A stretch of DNA of 64,000 nt from Mucor racemosus (GCA_027405735.1 JAPEHQ010000005.1:1240001-1304000); one strand, 5' to 3'. Shown: positions 27,661 through 40,282, numbered from the stretch's first letter. The notes: generated by a model not told the origin, from the sequence alone. Program-made: numbers and translations.

Positions 27661-28957
27661 CGTTTTCCAACTCGAATCGAATGGCCGTTTCCGTTAAAAC
27701 TCGATTCAAACTCGAATCGAAGCCCATTCCTAACTGTAACACTAATTATAGACTGTGACCTTGGATGTGAGACATAGGATGAGTATTGACATAACACCAT
27801 TAATACCTCTCGGAAAACAGAAATGTTGATACTAGAATATAAGTGCATTGACCAAAAATTGACTAAAATTGACCTAAAATTGATTATAAAACATTGCCCA
27901 CCTAAATTGAGATGTTAATTTTTTGTATTCAAAAGATAGACCCAATCGATAGCTCCTCTGCATTCTTTGTTTCAGCGAAAAATATTGGTTTTTCGTGGAG
28001 ATAATTTAAATAGTAGCTCACATTGCAGCTTAAAGCCTATTCTAATTGAGTTCCAAATTCGATTTTTCAAAATGGCCGAAAAACGATCAAAAAAACAAAT
28101 TCGTTTAATAGCTCATAAATTGAAAAGTAAGTTGACCTAGCTTATTAAATGATTTTTGTACAGTTTTAGATTCTGCATCTATTCAAATAAAATTTAAACA
28201 AATGTTTCACACTAAATTATGCGTAAAATATGATTGAAATTCTGGAGATTTTCTAAAGATACACATCACTTTTTATAAGTGTACTTTATATATCAATAAT
28301 AGAAACAATGCACAAAAAAAATATCTATCAATTGAGTTATTGTTAAACCTTCTAGCTGCATTTTTCATAGAGAAAGCAGTATTTTTATCTATTTTTTTTC
28401 AAATTCAGGATTTGGGACGATGGTATACAGGGAAAAATTGAAGCTAAAAACGAAAGTTTCTCTTTGTACACATTTTTGAGGATATCTCCACGAAAAATCA
28501 ATATTTTGAAAAAAACTAAATTGGGTCCAAGAGAGCTCAATGAGCTCAGTGACATGAATGTAAAAAAAATACTGCTCAATTTAACAAATATTTTGAAATC
28601 TACTGCAAAAACGTCAAAAAAACGAAAAAAAAAGTGCTCAGAATTTTTTATACTGATATATATATGTTATAGAGTACGTTAAAACAAGTAAGTTTTATTA
28701 TTAAAACGTTTTAGTATAGCTTAATTTTTCTTAGAGATATGAGGGTTCAAAGTTTTTATTTTTAGTAGTGAAAACCCAAAAACCTGTGAAAATCTGAAAC
28801 ATTAGCATTGAAAAATTTATACCTACTGCAAAAAATAGGATATTTTTGAATACTCATTTTTAGATTAAAGCTGAACATCTCAGGCACATTGGCATATAAC
28901 TTTTTCTTGGTATTATTTAGTGAGAAAAAAAAGTAAAGCAGGGATGAAATATCAGAC

Positions 28958-29450
28958 TGTTGGTTTTCGAGGATATTAAGCAGCCATTTTAGAGCCAATT
29001 CCATTTCCAACTCATTGTAATGATCTATGATTTTGGACACATATTATAGTCAAAATTATATGATAATGATATGATTTCTAATATTAGAGATCGGTGAACA
29101 TTGGTTGAAGGAAGGTTGGTGTTTTTATTTGTAAATTAGATATTTATTAAGAATAATAAATAAGGATGTAAAGAGGAAGAAAGACTGATAATTCTACAAG
29201 GAATTATGGAAAGATTTTGTTGTAGTATTTATAGGAACATTTGAGATGAGCATTACTGCTGTGAATCATTACACTCATATTGAAATGTGATTTTTATAAA
29301 TGGTCTTTTAATCTAAGACTTAGTAGTTATTGGCTCTTTCTTTTATCATTAGTTTTCTAGTAATAAATCTTACGTTCTCCATGATAAATGTTACTAGTCT
29401 TTATTATTATTCTTTCTATAAATAAAATTTTATATACCCATGAACTCTTA
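28958..29450 (-). mobile_element. Solo LTR, family J, interrupted by LTR N
   Basis: On + it runs from TGTTGGTTTTCGAGG to GAACTCTTA, flanked by CAGAC (28953-28957 and 29451-29455). Removing the 258-bp nested LTR and its extra CTCAT leaves 230 bp, matching the solo J LTR at 25800-26030. The unsplit E repeat at 38600 lacks it, confirming the insertion point. Confidence 0.88.
29016..29273 (+). mobile_element. Solo LTR, family N, copy 1
   Basis: 258 bp from TGTAATGATCTATG to GAATCATTACA (inverted ends TGTAATGAT/ATCATTACA), flanked by CTCAT on both sides. The undisturbed site CTAACTCATATTG at about 1238 in another J copy confirms the duplication. Second copy at 40713-40988. Confidence 0.92.
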
Positions 29451-29525
29451 CAGACCCAGTTTTGAAAGAAAAAGCAGCGAGATTTGCATGTTTTTGAGTC
29501 TTTAGTGAGGTATAAAATACATATA

Positions 29526-31337
29526 TCAATAGGTAATATGAGACAACCAATTTATATATATTCAGCAGTGTATAAGGTATATCTTAGAAGGTGTTTGGTA
29601 TGAGGTTGTATAGTTATAGAAAAGGGTGCACGCATCAATTTTAAAGCTTAAAATGCAATCAAAATAAATTTAACGTTTGACTAGTTAGTAAATGAGCAAT
29701 TATCTTGAGCTGATTTATAAATTTAAATATCAATTAGTGTATACTATAAACAAAACTTGAATTGCTCGTAACATAAATTGGTGCAAAAGATCAGGAAAGC
29801 CGAGATTCTTAAATCGGCGCTAACTAAATATTCGATCTATGAGCTAGTTCTGTGACACTGTATTACTATTTCATTTCATTTCATTACATTACATTACATA
29901 TAATACACAGTAATTCAAAATCAATATAGTTCAAGAAAAGTTCCCGATTCTAATTCATCTAATAATGAAGTATGCAAGTTGATTTATAAATATTATCAGA
30001 TCATCAATAGCAAAGCCAAGATTTTCCCTTATATAATCAAAGATATTACGCATTTTTTTTTTGAGGCGTAGGTTTGTGTATAAATATGATTTTGTATCAC
30101 ACCATGTGTGGATCCTACTACCAATGAAAAACATGCAAAATATATATTTATAAATAAATCTGAAAGTACAGAAAAAGGGCTATATATACAAGAAATTATA
30201 TTATTTCTTGATTTGGTAATATATGTATTTACTGAATTATAAATAGTTTAATTTTCCTTTATAAATGAGTTTGATATAGTTACTGATTGGAGAAAACGAT
30301 GTTTATTAAACGTATAATAATAATACACTGGTTACTATATTTGCATATGTTTTTGAATGTATTTATTCATAGAAAGTACATTTATAAACACTCAATATGT
30401 AATATATAAATATAGATCGCCGCCTTTTTTTATGTATTTCCAACAAAAAGTAGACAGTTCATGCAAATGTGCGTATTTGATACATATTCGATAAAATCAT
30501 TCCATTTTCCATGCATATGATTAGATTATAGTATGTCAATAGGAGCGTTTCCTATCAATAAACACAACAGGGTACTTTTTGCCAAGTGATTACACCGTAC
30601 ATGTATAGAATGACTGAGAGTAAATATTCTGCATAGAAGATGGCTTTCTCTTTATTTTTGGTGAAAAAGCCTTTAACTTTTATTTCATGATGTGAAGCTA
30701 AAGCTGAGCCTTGCTGATGTACTCCTTATATTATAAATATAGATTTATTACTATACTGCATGAATTACATAGTTGACAAGAAAAAAAAAAGAAGAAAAGC
30801 TTTGCACATTGTTATGATCTAAATAAAGCACTAAATAGCATTACACAAGAATTGAGCACAACCAGCCACACTTTTGCTGCATGTATGGAGGGAGGTTGAA
30901 ATATTCAACCATATGAATGCTTGGCTTGCAATTGTATAGTAATTACCATGTAAACATATCAGATATTATAGAGTTAAAAAAAGAAATTTAAAGATTTCTT
31001 GGTCTGGTAAATGTGTATAAGCCATGGCACCTTGAATTATAATTGCGTTACAAATGTATAAGCCCTGTTAATGGTCAACTAAACTGACTAATATTTTCAA
31101 GAAGGGGGCCATATTTTTACATGTACCAAGATCAAGAAATAATGCATTCCCGGAATAAGTTCCATTAAAAAATAATTTTATACAAGTAAAAGCTGTTTTT
31201 TATTGAAAAAAGATTAGAAACGGAAAAAATGAAAGCAAATGCTTTTTTATCTGTATATATATATATATATGTAAAAGGAGAAAATGATGTACAAGGTGAT
31301 TATATGTAAAGGTGTTTTGTGTTTTCTGTTTATATGT
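29526..31337. other. AT-rich intergenic, nothing recognised
   Basis: Contains short TATA-rich microsatellite patches and no frame with coding character. Includes the 3' flank of the second small paralogue (minus strand). Confidence 0.4.
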
Positions 31338-31748
31338 TTAACAGGCCATAACAGGAATCAAGTAGCCATGTTCTTCTTCATCGTCTTCATTTTTACATTT
31401 ATAATGTGTTGATAAACCAGAAAAGAATAAAGGTGTCAATGATTGAGTATTGATTGTTAATTTTGGCTTTTTGTTATTTTTTCTTGGTGTTTCTACAACA
31501 TTAGGTGATTCAAGAGCACGTCTACGAGAATTGGGTATGATTGATAAATTAAGTGGCTTGATTGTGGGTCTGTCTTGAGGTTGTTGAATGGGTATAATGC
31601 TTTTAGCGGGGGTAATAGATTCAGTAGTAGGAATAGTGAATGTGTATTGGACAGGTTTAATAGATGCAAAGCATGATCTATCATATTCGTCAGCACTATA
31701 AGTGGTGAAAGTAGTGATTTCAGTATTGAAGCGTACAGATTTTGACAT
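31338..31748 (-). CDS. Small protein with KSVRF and EYDRS motifs (paralogue 2)
   Basis: 136 residues, no intron. MSKSVRFNTE at the start (KSVRF fits the PP1 RVxF docking consensus), then TTYSADEYDRS, IKPLNLSIIPNSRRR, KKPKLTINTQSLTPLFFS and an acidic stretch before GYLIPVMAC. Paralogous to 24555-24971 along its length, same strand, about 6.4 kb away with transposon debris between, so probably an old tandem duplication. The Lys/Arg patches could be nuclear signals. Function unknown. Confidence 0.75.
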   Translation of the reverse strand: MSKSVRFNTEITTFTTYSADEYDRSCFASIKPVQYTFTIPTTESITPAKSIIPIQQPQDRPTIKPLNLSIIPNSRRRALESPNVVETPRKNNKKPKLTINTQSLTPLFFSGLSTHYKCKNEDDEEEHGYLIPVMAC

Positions 31749-32313
31749 GTTTGTTATTTTGTAGTGATAAATGATAATAATAAAAAATGATCTTCGTGAA
31801 AAACCTGGTCCTTTTTATATAACTTTCAAATAAAAATCTATTTTTATCTCTAGTAATACAACAACATTCTTCGGGACCAATAATCACCAGAAATTCTATT
31901 TATATTGAATCTGTGTAATTTAAGATAATAGCCCATTCAAGGGTTAATAAGCCGCTTTCTTGGCTCTCTTTTTCCATTAATAAATTAATAAGGAGAGGAT
32001 TTTCTGTTTTTTTTTTTTTTTTTTTTATTTTTTCTTTTTCATTTTCTTTTAATAGATTATTCTAAATTTATTCAACTAACATTCTGTAAATATGGAAACT
32101 TTAGGTTTAAAAAGTTCCTATTAAATATACAAATCATGTTGAAAATAATAATCTTTTTGATGCTAATCGTTCATGGTTCCACTGAAAAGGACATGACACT
32201 GTCTATGCTCAAATTGATTTCAAAATTTTCATACTCCCCAGGTGCAAAATCTGAATTGACATTCATTTAAACCAAAACATCAAATTGTGGTATTCAATCA
32301 ATTTTATTTAAAA
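31749..32313. other. Intergenic, paralogue 2 promoter and Kelch-BTB 3' flank
   Basis: Includes a long T run at about 32010-32030. No gene seen. Confidence 0.4.
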
Positions 32314-34477
32314 TTAAACTTCTACGGTCATATCAGTATTAGAAGGAGCATTATTAGAAGCACTATTATTAATTGGTATTAATTCATTTGTTGTTTGAGT
32401 ACTGCGTTGACTTAGTACCACATCACTTGTCACATAATTGATATTTTGAGGGTGATGATGAAGATGAACGTGATGATGAGGATGGTGATAATTAGTTGCT
32501 GGTATTGTAGATGTATCAGTAGTAGTTGTAGTTGTAGTACTAACAGGCTGAGAAATGCTGCTATTATTACTAACATATACATGATGATGATTAGAATTAC
32601 TTGTGTAAATTACATTTTGCTGGGATTGTGAGTGCTGAGCAACAGGCGCAACTGCTGCAATATATCTTGATCGTCCTACCTCAAGCACCGCCTCTTCTGG
32701 CACAGCCTCAAGAAATTCTTCTCTTATAGAAGGAGGCAATTCCATCAACGTATTTGATTTTAATATGTAACCATAATTTTGAAACATAAAACCAAGAGCA
32801 AGTAATTTCAATCCAACTTCTTCTGCCATGATGGCTTTTTCAAATATTAATCCACAACTATCAATAGCCATATGGCGTCTATAAAGTCTCTCGCAACATA
32901 ATTTCTTGAGTCTGTGTAACAAATACATGTTGGCCATTACTAGCAAATCACAAACAACTTGCCAGGGTTCTGATTCATCTAATCGATCACTGTATAAGAA
33001 CTTTAAAAATGCCATAATAACTTGCACTGGTTCCGGTATTGTCATCTTTCGTTCAATTGCTTCTGACATGCCAGATTTATGTATATTTTTGAAATGTGGC
33101 CAACGTGTTAATAGAATGACTTGATGCACATAAATTTCCTCTCCATTTGCTGCGATAATGGAGAAATCTGATAAATCTGGGCTATTTAATAATTGAACAA
33201 ATTCTGTAGTAAATCTTGGCTCTGCAATATCATATAAACCCAGTGATTCACCATGTATAACCAAGGCATCCCTTTTTTAAAGGGAGGGTATAATATTAAT
33301 AAAAAAAAAAAATAAAGAAAAAATTACCGAGAATTTACCTGAAATGATCATATCCTTGTGGTCTATAAGGATCCGTATTACCAAGAAATAATAGATTATT
33401 AATGTTGATTTGCGATTGAGTATCTGTCTGTTCTCCGGATGTTTCATTGACTATTGTAAAATAATTCCATCCGCCAACTTCAAAATGTCCGTCGCATTCT
33501 TGCTTTTCCCACTCTAATGTATCCAAATCCAACATCCATAAACTGTATGTTGATTCGGGACTATTTTGCTGTTGTTGTTGGTGCTTATTATTATTGTTGT
33601 TATTGTTTAAATATCTTCCAAAAACTAATAATTTACCACATGCTGTATCACAAAAATGTTGACTTTTTAAAAGAACCATACGAGAATTGCATGATTGTTG
33701 TTGCTGTTGACTACCACCAAGCACTAGATGAGGTGTATAAGGTAATTTTTGAAGATTGATCATAAATAGATCAGATACTGTATTTCCTTGTTCATCTTTG
33801 CCTGCGTAAATGTACATTTTATTTCCAACAAGTGTGGCTGAATGATTATATCTTGGTGGCATGTCATGATATCTATTCCATACCATCGAATTTAAATCAA
33901 GTACACACAACTCATCCAAAACATATGTACAATCTGAACTTTTAGCAAATCCACCATATATAATTAATTTATCTTCAAATACGGTTGCACTGTGCAAATA
34001 GCGAGAGGATACACTTCCTGTAATATTGGGTTGATGCCATGTTGACGTTTTAAGATTGAAAATATGCACATCTCCACAATATTCTTGGTATTCATTACAA
34101 CCCCCTAAAAATCAGTAATGTGCATGTTAGTTGATGTTGATTAAAAAAGACATACATTCATATATACCGAAAACAATAATTGAATCTCTCCATCTTGTTG
34201 CTGAATGTCCATATCTTTTACATGGTGCTATACCATTTGTATTCTACACACTCTTATATTAAAAAAATAGATCAAAATCAATGATTTGCACACATACTTC
34301 AATAGTCTCCCAGCGCATATTTTTCAAATCAAGATAATGCAAATTATCGGTTACATTTCCACCTCCACCAAACACATATAATCGTTGATCTACTTTAACA
34401 AACGATGGTCTCCATAGTCCAGCTAAATTCTGACCTATCGTTTTAATGGGTTGACCGGGTTTCATAAGCATAGCCAT
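32314..34477 (-). CDS. Kelch-repeat BTB/BACK protein (LZTR1/Ral2-like layout)
   Basis: Four exons: 34477-34298, 34243-34168, 34104-33339, 33271-32314; 659 residues, joins in frame. Kelch blades fill the first ~320 residues (RLYVFGGGGNVTD, DKLIIYGGFAKSSD, NKMYIYAGKDEQGN, each with a downstream W). The BTB domain begins near residue 360 (SDFSIIAANGEEIYVHQVIL), followed by a BACK-like helix region (RLKKLCCERLYRR). The tail is Ser/Thr/His-rich with a TTTTTT run. Kelch-then-BTB order resembles LZTR1, which recruits Ras-family GTPases to CUL3; fission yeast Ral2 is comparable. The specific role here is inference. The start is the first Met of the open Kelch exon; a 5'UTR intron (TTTACAG at about 34507) is likely. 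Confidence 0.85.
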
Positions 34478-34795
34478 ATTTGATTGATTATTATGCAATG
34501 AAATTAACTGTAAATATATTAGAATAAAAAAGACCCACTTTAGTTGGATCAATAATTGAATGTCGAGAGAGAAAAAAAAGAGAGGGAAAAAGAGAAAGGA
34601 AGTATATTATTATATACAAAAGCTTTATTTCTTGTTGATTGTCATGATAAATTATTAAAATTTCCGTACGAATAAATATGATAGATAGAAACAATAAAAA
34701 AGAGGGGGGTTGGAGGAGGATTCTTGCTTTAAAAGATGAGAGGGGGGGGTACGCCATAAATTCATCGGATAAATGCATATAATTAAAGTTTCTCG

Positions 34796-34854
34796 GTTAC
34801 CATGGATACTGTTCCTGGTTGCTATGGACTTTTTTGTGCCTGGTTTCCATGAAG
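34796..34854. promoter_or_regulatory. Cluster of three X-box-like (RFX) motifs
   Basis: In the divergent promoter: GTTACCATGGATAC at 34796, GTTGCTATGGAC at 34818 and GTTTCCATGAAG at 34843, starting 22 and 25 bases apart. The RFX consensus is GTNRCC-N(0-3)-RGYAAC. The first is close to it and the other two are weaker. No binding is shown; inference from motif similarity and regular spacing. Confidence 0.4.
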
Positions 34855-35219
34855 ATATACATCAAAAATCGTCAAGAATCCCCGAATAAATAGTATATAG
34901 TGTAATTATCAGTGTGATGTTAGTATATGTACAGTATTAATGGATAATCCATTTTTCTTTTAATTTACGTGATTATACAAAAAAGGTAATTTTGGTATTT
35001 TCACTCATATATTCTTTTGTGATGTTGTACATGTTAATTGCATTCAACACCGCCTAAACAAGTGAGAGAGAGAATCTCACATCTCCGAACTAAATACAAA
35101 ATTAGAGTAAAAAATTCATCTTTTGTTGTAATTATATAGATATCCCCCTTTTTCTTTCTTTTTGATCTTTTTCCTTGTTTTTTTTCGGTTTATACCTACT
35201 TTATTTATTATTTTTGACT
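34855..35219. promoter_or_regulatory. 5' region of the PAK-type kinase gene
   Basis: Divergent promoter between the Kelch-BTB gene (-) and the kinase (+). Contains a GAGAGAGAGA patch near 35065 and T-rich runs just before the start codon. No distinct TATA box can be assigned. Confidence 0.4.
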
Positions 35220-37832
35220 ATGCCTGAGATTATTAAAGAAGGATATCTTTCTTTAAAAGAAGAAGGCTTGAGAGCATGGATTTGGTCTAAAAGATATTGT
35301 GTCTTACGTGATCAATCTTTAACATTTCATCGAAATGAGGTATATTTTATATACACAAGTACAATAAAAAATATTAAATATAGTCTCTTTCTTTTAGGCT
35401 GGTCAATGTATTGGTTTATTATTTTTAAAGGAAATTGGATCAGTAACAAGAATAGATTTGAAGCCATATTGCTTTGAAATCTCAGCTAAAGATAAAACGT
35501 ATTATGTTTCTTGTAAAAGTGATGAAGAACTTTATAGTTGGATGGATGAAATTTACAATGTAAGTGTTTCCTGAGAGAGATTTTTGTTTATTAAACAATT
35601 TTTGACATGTATTTAAAATCACAGAGATCATCTGTTGGTACATCTGGGCCTACTAATTTCATTCATAATGTCCATGTTGGTTTTGATCCAATTACAGGTG
35701 CTTTCACGGTAAGTAATAATAGTAAATTTTATTATTAAAACCCTATTTATTTTGTATAAATATAGGGTTTACCCGATCAATGGACTCGTCTGCTGAAAGG
35801 ATCAGCTATTACAGCAGAAGATGCAGCAAAGAATCCCCAAGCGGTTTTGGATGTATTAGAATTTTATGCTGAACAAACAAAGCGTGAAGAGGAAGAATAT
35901 GGTACATCTCAACTTCAAGGAGCTGTTGAACGTATGAGTGGCGTGGGATGGGCTAAAATGATGCAAGAAAACTCATTGCATCAACAACCAGACACTCCTA
36001 CTTCATCCTCATCTTCTACAATTCAGAAGAAACCTGTTCCCAATGTAAAATTACCGCCCAAGAATATACCAACAAGACCTGCTCCTCCTCCTCCCTCAGC
36101 ACTGGCGGCTCTTTCTGAATTGAAAATTCAGGTATGCTCTAATATTTCTTTCATTCACTGAGACACTTACTAATTTTAATGACATAGGATCAACAACAAC
36201 AACAACAATTACATCAAAAGCAACAACAGCAACAACAACAGCAACAGCAACAACCTTCATTACCAAGACCTTCACATAAAGCAAACGTAATTACCCCAGC
36301 TTTACCTGTAAGTAGATTACACAAAGAATACTACGCGCGCATTCTTAAATATAGTTATTATAGGGCAATTACGCTCTACCTTCTAGAGATCAGAATGGAA
36401 GTCCGATCCCAAGTAAATCAATTAAAGATATCCATCTTGAAAAATTGCTTGGATCAGAAGTACAAGAGGAAAGAGAAAGAGAAAGACAAAGAATCCCCGT
36501 TCGTACTAGCAGTGTTGATTATTATCAACAACAGCAAGTTTCTAGAGAAAGAGAACAACAGCAGCAACAACAGCAACAATTGGAGAATGAAAAGGAGAGA
36601 GAAAGAGAAAGAGAACGGGAAAGAGAACGAGTTCACCGTGAGAGAGAAAGAGAGAAGGCTGCTGCTCAAGTATCTTCCAAAAAGAAGGTCGAGCAAAGAA
36701 TTAGTACAATGTCAGAAGCTCAAATCATGGAGAAATTGCGTAAGTTTGATTCCGTTTATAATAGGATGTAGCATTCTAATCTTCAATGTATAGGTTCCGT
36801 TGTATCAAAGGGAGATCCTAATGAATGCTATAAAAAAATCAAGCGAGTGGGTCAAGGGTAAAACTTACTGTTAATTAGTTATTTCACGCTAGCACTAACT
36901 TTTTAATTATAGTGCTTCAGGTTCAGTTTACGTAGCCAACTCACTTGCTACTAATACAAAGGTTGCAGTTAAACAAATGGATTTAGCCCATCAACCTCGC
37001 AAAGAACTCATCGTCAATGAAATTCTCGTCATGAAAGAATCTCAACATCCCAATATTGTTAATTTCCTCGATTCTTTCCTTATTGGAAATGCTGATTTAT
37101 GGGTCGTTATGGAGTTTATGGAAGGTGGTGCCTTGACAGACGTAATTGATAACAATAGCAAAATGACAGAACAACAAATCTCAACAGTTTGCCTTGAAAC
37201 TGTTGCTGGTCTTCATCATTTGCATTCCCAGAATATCATCCACAGAGATATTAAATCAGATAACATCTTGCTTAATTCTCAAGGTCATGTCAAGATTAGT
37301 GATTTTGGTTTTTGTGCAAAATTAACTGACCAAAAGAGAAAGCGTGCTACTATGGTTGGAACTCCCTATTGGGTAGGTACTATTAAATATGAATTACACC
37401 CTTTTTATTTATATCATTTGTAATCTTAGATGGCTCCAGAAGTTGTTAAACAAAAGGAATACGGCGCCAAGGTTGACATTTGGTCTCTTGGTATTATGGC
37501 TATTGAAATGATTGAAAATGAACCACCTTATCTTGATGAAGAACCTTTAAAGGCCTTATATTTAATTGCTACCAACGGCACTCCTACTTTGAAGAACCCA
37601 GAGAGATTATCAAACGAGTTGAAATCTTTCTTGGCTGTATGTCTTTGTGTAGATGTTAGATCTAGAGCAAATTCATTGGAACTTATTAATGTAAGCATAT
37701 ATCTTAAAAAAATCTCCTGAATTACACGCTGACATATGAATCAATTTACTTTAGCATGAATTCCTCAAGAAGGCTGGCCCTTTGGAAATTTTGGCCCCTT
37801 TACTAAAATTCAGAACTAAGACAAAGATCTAA
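35220..37832 (+). CDS. PAK-family protein kinase with PH and CRIB domains (Cla4-like)
   Basis: Effector kinase of Cdc42/Rac in polarity and septation. Ten exons: 35220-35339, 35398-35559, 35625-35708, 35766-36131, 36188-36307, 36364-36739, 36794-36857, 36913-37372, 37430-37690, 37755-37832; 696 residues. PH domain about residues 5-95 ([20 protein letters not shown]). CRIB about 101-125 ([20 protein letters not shown]). The linker has poly-Gln and Arg-Glu tracts. The kinase domain runs from about 425 with [11 protein letters not shown], catalytic Lys451 in [12 protein letters not shown] (541-548), DFG (561-563) and activation loop VGTPYWMAPE. PH plus CRIB is the Cla4 arrangement, as opposed to Ste20. 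All catalytic residues are present. Confidence 0.95.
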
Positions 37833-38174
37833 AAATGCACTTACTTTTAATAAAATACGTTAATTATTGTCATTTTTCAGGTCTCTATCAATTGATTGAA
37901 ATTATGCAGACCAGAAGAGGGCTTGTGTGTATGCAGTATCGTTACATTTATAGGCTAGTTATGCATTCAATATATCCATTTTGTACTACGCTAATAAGCG
38001 TACTTAAATGCAATTAATTTGTCTCTTAAACGCTAACTATACAATTATGCAGTCTGGATTTCTATTAAAGAGACATTGTGTTATAATATTCATGTGATAT
38101 ACAACCACAAGATTATAGACTGTGTGTAAATACAATTGTTCAAAAAACAATTCTTAAATCATGATGCAGGAGTA
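37833..38174. other. 3' flank of the kinase gene
   Basis: AT-rich; holds the kinase 3'UTR. No gene or repeat identified until the MITE at 38175. Confidence 0.4.
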
Positions 38175-38240
38175 GTATTGGTGCCGAGTCGGGTTTTGCC
38201 AACCAAATTTACTAGTATAAGCTGGACTCAACAACAACCC
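38175..38240 (-). mobile_element. 66-bp TA-flanked hairpin MITE, copy 3
   Basis: TA on both sides (38173-38174 and 38241-38242); ends GTATTGGTGCCGAG and CTCAACAACAACCC, centre AAATTTACTAGT. Same length and orientation as copy 2. Confidence 0.78.
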
Positions 38241-38534
38241 TATGCAGTAGTACATTATCTATATAAATATCTTCTTAAACACACCAGAAAAAACTTCATT
38301 CATAATATATATCTAATTTTTTTTAAATATATTGTTGTTTGTCATAGAGTATATCCCTTGTTCACAATTAAAGCCTATTTGAGTATTGAAATGCACACTT
38401 AAATTTGAAAGCTACTCATTTTCAAAATCGGAGCGCCCCGAATGTTTTTATTAAATAACCTCATACTAAACGCTTTTTAGGACACACCTTAGGTACTGCA
38501 TAGTAGATATGAATTGATCATATTATGCTATCCA

Positions 38535-39605
38535 TTCCTAAATTTATTCTATATCTCACAAAAGACTCAAAACCAGGTAAAATTTACTGCTTTTTCCTTG
38601 AAAACTGGGTCTCACTTTTCATCTCTACTCTACTTTTTTTTTCACAAAATAACACCAAGAAAAAATTATATGACGATGTACCTGAGATGTTCAACTTTAA
38701 TGCAAAAACAAGTAGTTGGGAATATCTTATTTTTTGCAGTCGGTATTAATTTTTCAGTGTTAATGTTTCAGATCTTTACGCGTATTTCACTGCTAAAAAA
38801 TGAAAAAATTGAGGCTTCATATCTCTACAGAAAATTAAGCTATACTAACATTTTTTAATAATAAAACTTATTTGTTTTAAAGTACTCTATAACATATTAA
38901 AATATAAAATTTTTTTTGAGCATTTTTATTTATTTTTTCATTTTTTTGGCATTTCTGTAGTAAATTTCAAAATATTGATTAAATTGAACAGCATTTTTTT
39001 TACATTCATACCATTGAGCTCGTTAAGCTCTCTTGGATCCAGTTTAGTTTTTTTCAAAATATTAATTTTTTGTGGAGATATCCTCAAAAATGTGTACAAG
39101 GGAATATCCTCGTTTCTAGCTTCAATATTTCCTTTATGTACCCTCATCCCAAATTCTGAATTTGAAAAAAAAATTGACAAAAATAACCTTTTCTCTATGT
39201 AAAATGTAGCTAGAAGGCTCAAAAATATCTAGATCGATAGATAATCTTGCTTCGCACTATTTCCAATAATTAGATTAAAAATACGTTTATAAAAAATTGT
39301 TGTGTATCTTTAAAAAACCTCTAAAAGTTCAATCGCATTTTATGCAAAATTTAATGTAAAGCATTTTTTTGAATTTGGTTTGAATAAATACAGAATCCAA
39401 AGTTGTATGAAAACTATTTAATACGCTAGGTTGATTTACTTTGTAGTTCATGAGCCATTAAACAATTTTGTTTTTTGAACCATTTTTCGATCATTTTTTT
39501 AAATTAATTTTGGAACCCAGTTAATATAGGGTTAAGCTGTGATATGAACTATTATTTTAATTATCTCAACGAAAAATCAATATTTCTTGCTGAAAAAAAA
39601 AACGA
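38535..39605 (+). repeat. Dispersed repeat E, copy 2
   Basis: Aligns with 62990-64000 directly and with 27960-29525 inverted. It is the uninterrupted form: where copy 1 has a J LTR, this copy reads straight through GGGTCTCACTTTTCATC. Non-coding; short frames are not shared between copies. Confidence 0.75.
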
Positions 39606-39643
39606 AAAGTAACTATTAAATACAACTACTATAGCACGTGCTA

Positions 39644-39709
39644 GGGGTGTTCTCTAGCCGGGCTTGTATTAGTAAATTTGGCTGATAAAACCTGGCTCGA
39701 CAACAACGC
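39644..39709 (+). mobile_element. 66-bp TA-flanked hairpin MITE, copy 4
   Basis: TA on both sides; GGGGTGTTCTCTAGCC at the left and GGCTCGACAACAACGC at the right. Starts about 40 bases after repeat E copy 2 ends. Confidence 0.78.
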
Positions 39710-40002
39710 TAGAGTAAGTGCACAAAACAAGACAATATATCGAGCAAAAGCATATTTTGCTGAATTCTCTTGGAAAAACGCCAGAAAGTAAAACGGCTGT
39801 AAGGCGTATATGTATGGTCAATCAATTTGAATGAAATTTAATTAATAAATTACCAACGAAACACATCCTTTCATACATACGACATACGACTATGATATAT
39901 ATATATTATATATATATATATATATACATTTTCTATTATGAAAAAATTCCGATACCCGTAATATCAAGCAAATATAAAGTCCCTCCATCTTCTATTATCC
40001 AA

Positions 40003-40282
40003 AACTAGGATTTCACAAACAACACATCGTATCACTGCTGTTAACCGAGTTTGGCCGTTTTAACGGGCTTTTTTTTATGCAGACTCGGATGGGGGCATTC
40101 GGGCTTTTTTTTGTCAGCTAAACTCAAAAACAGGATTGAAAAAATACTTCAAGTTGTGAAATTGTCAAATATGCTATTATACTATTATCAATTCATAATT
40201 CCATATTAACTTGACAAGGTTACTATTAACAGTCTCCTTAAGGCGAGCCAATACTTGCTCCCATTCCGTTTTTTATCTAGGT
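40003..40282 (+). repeat. Dispersed repeat H, copy 2 (cut by LTR L)
   Basis: Matches 27365-27660 up to TTTTTTATCTAGG, where the L LTR begins at 40283. A TA microsatellite (about 39896-39925) lies just upstream. Confidence 0.7.

Larger units (their letters stand above)
27960..29525 (-). repeat. Dispersed repeat E, copy 1 (with nested LTRs)
   Basis: Inverted relative to 38535-39605 and 62990-64000; about 1 kb of non-coding sequence alignable end to end (landmarks GTGCCTGAGATGTTCA, GAGCTCAATGAGCTC, TCGTGGAGATA). The matching sequence is split at 28957/29456 by a J LTR, itself carrying an N LTR. Frames inside are not conserved between copies. Confidence 0.75.

Noticed and set aside
32446..32631. 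Met/Cys-rich + strand frame
   Set aside because: Antisense to the His/Thr-rich tail of the Kelch-BTB gene.
39896..39925. TA-rich palindromic tract as a possible origin or telomere-like element
   Set aside because: A simple TA microsatellite. No further elements support an origin, and no telomeric repeat is present.
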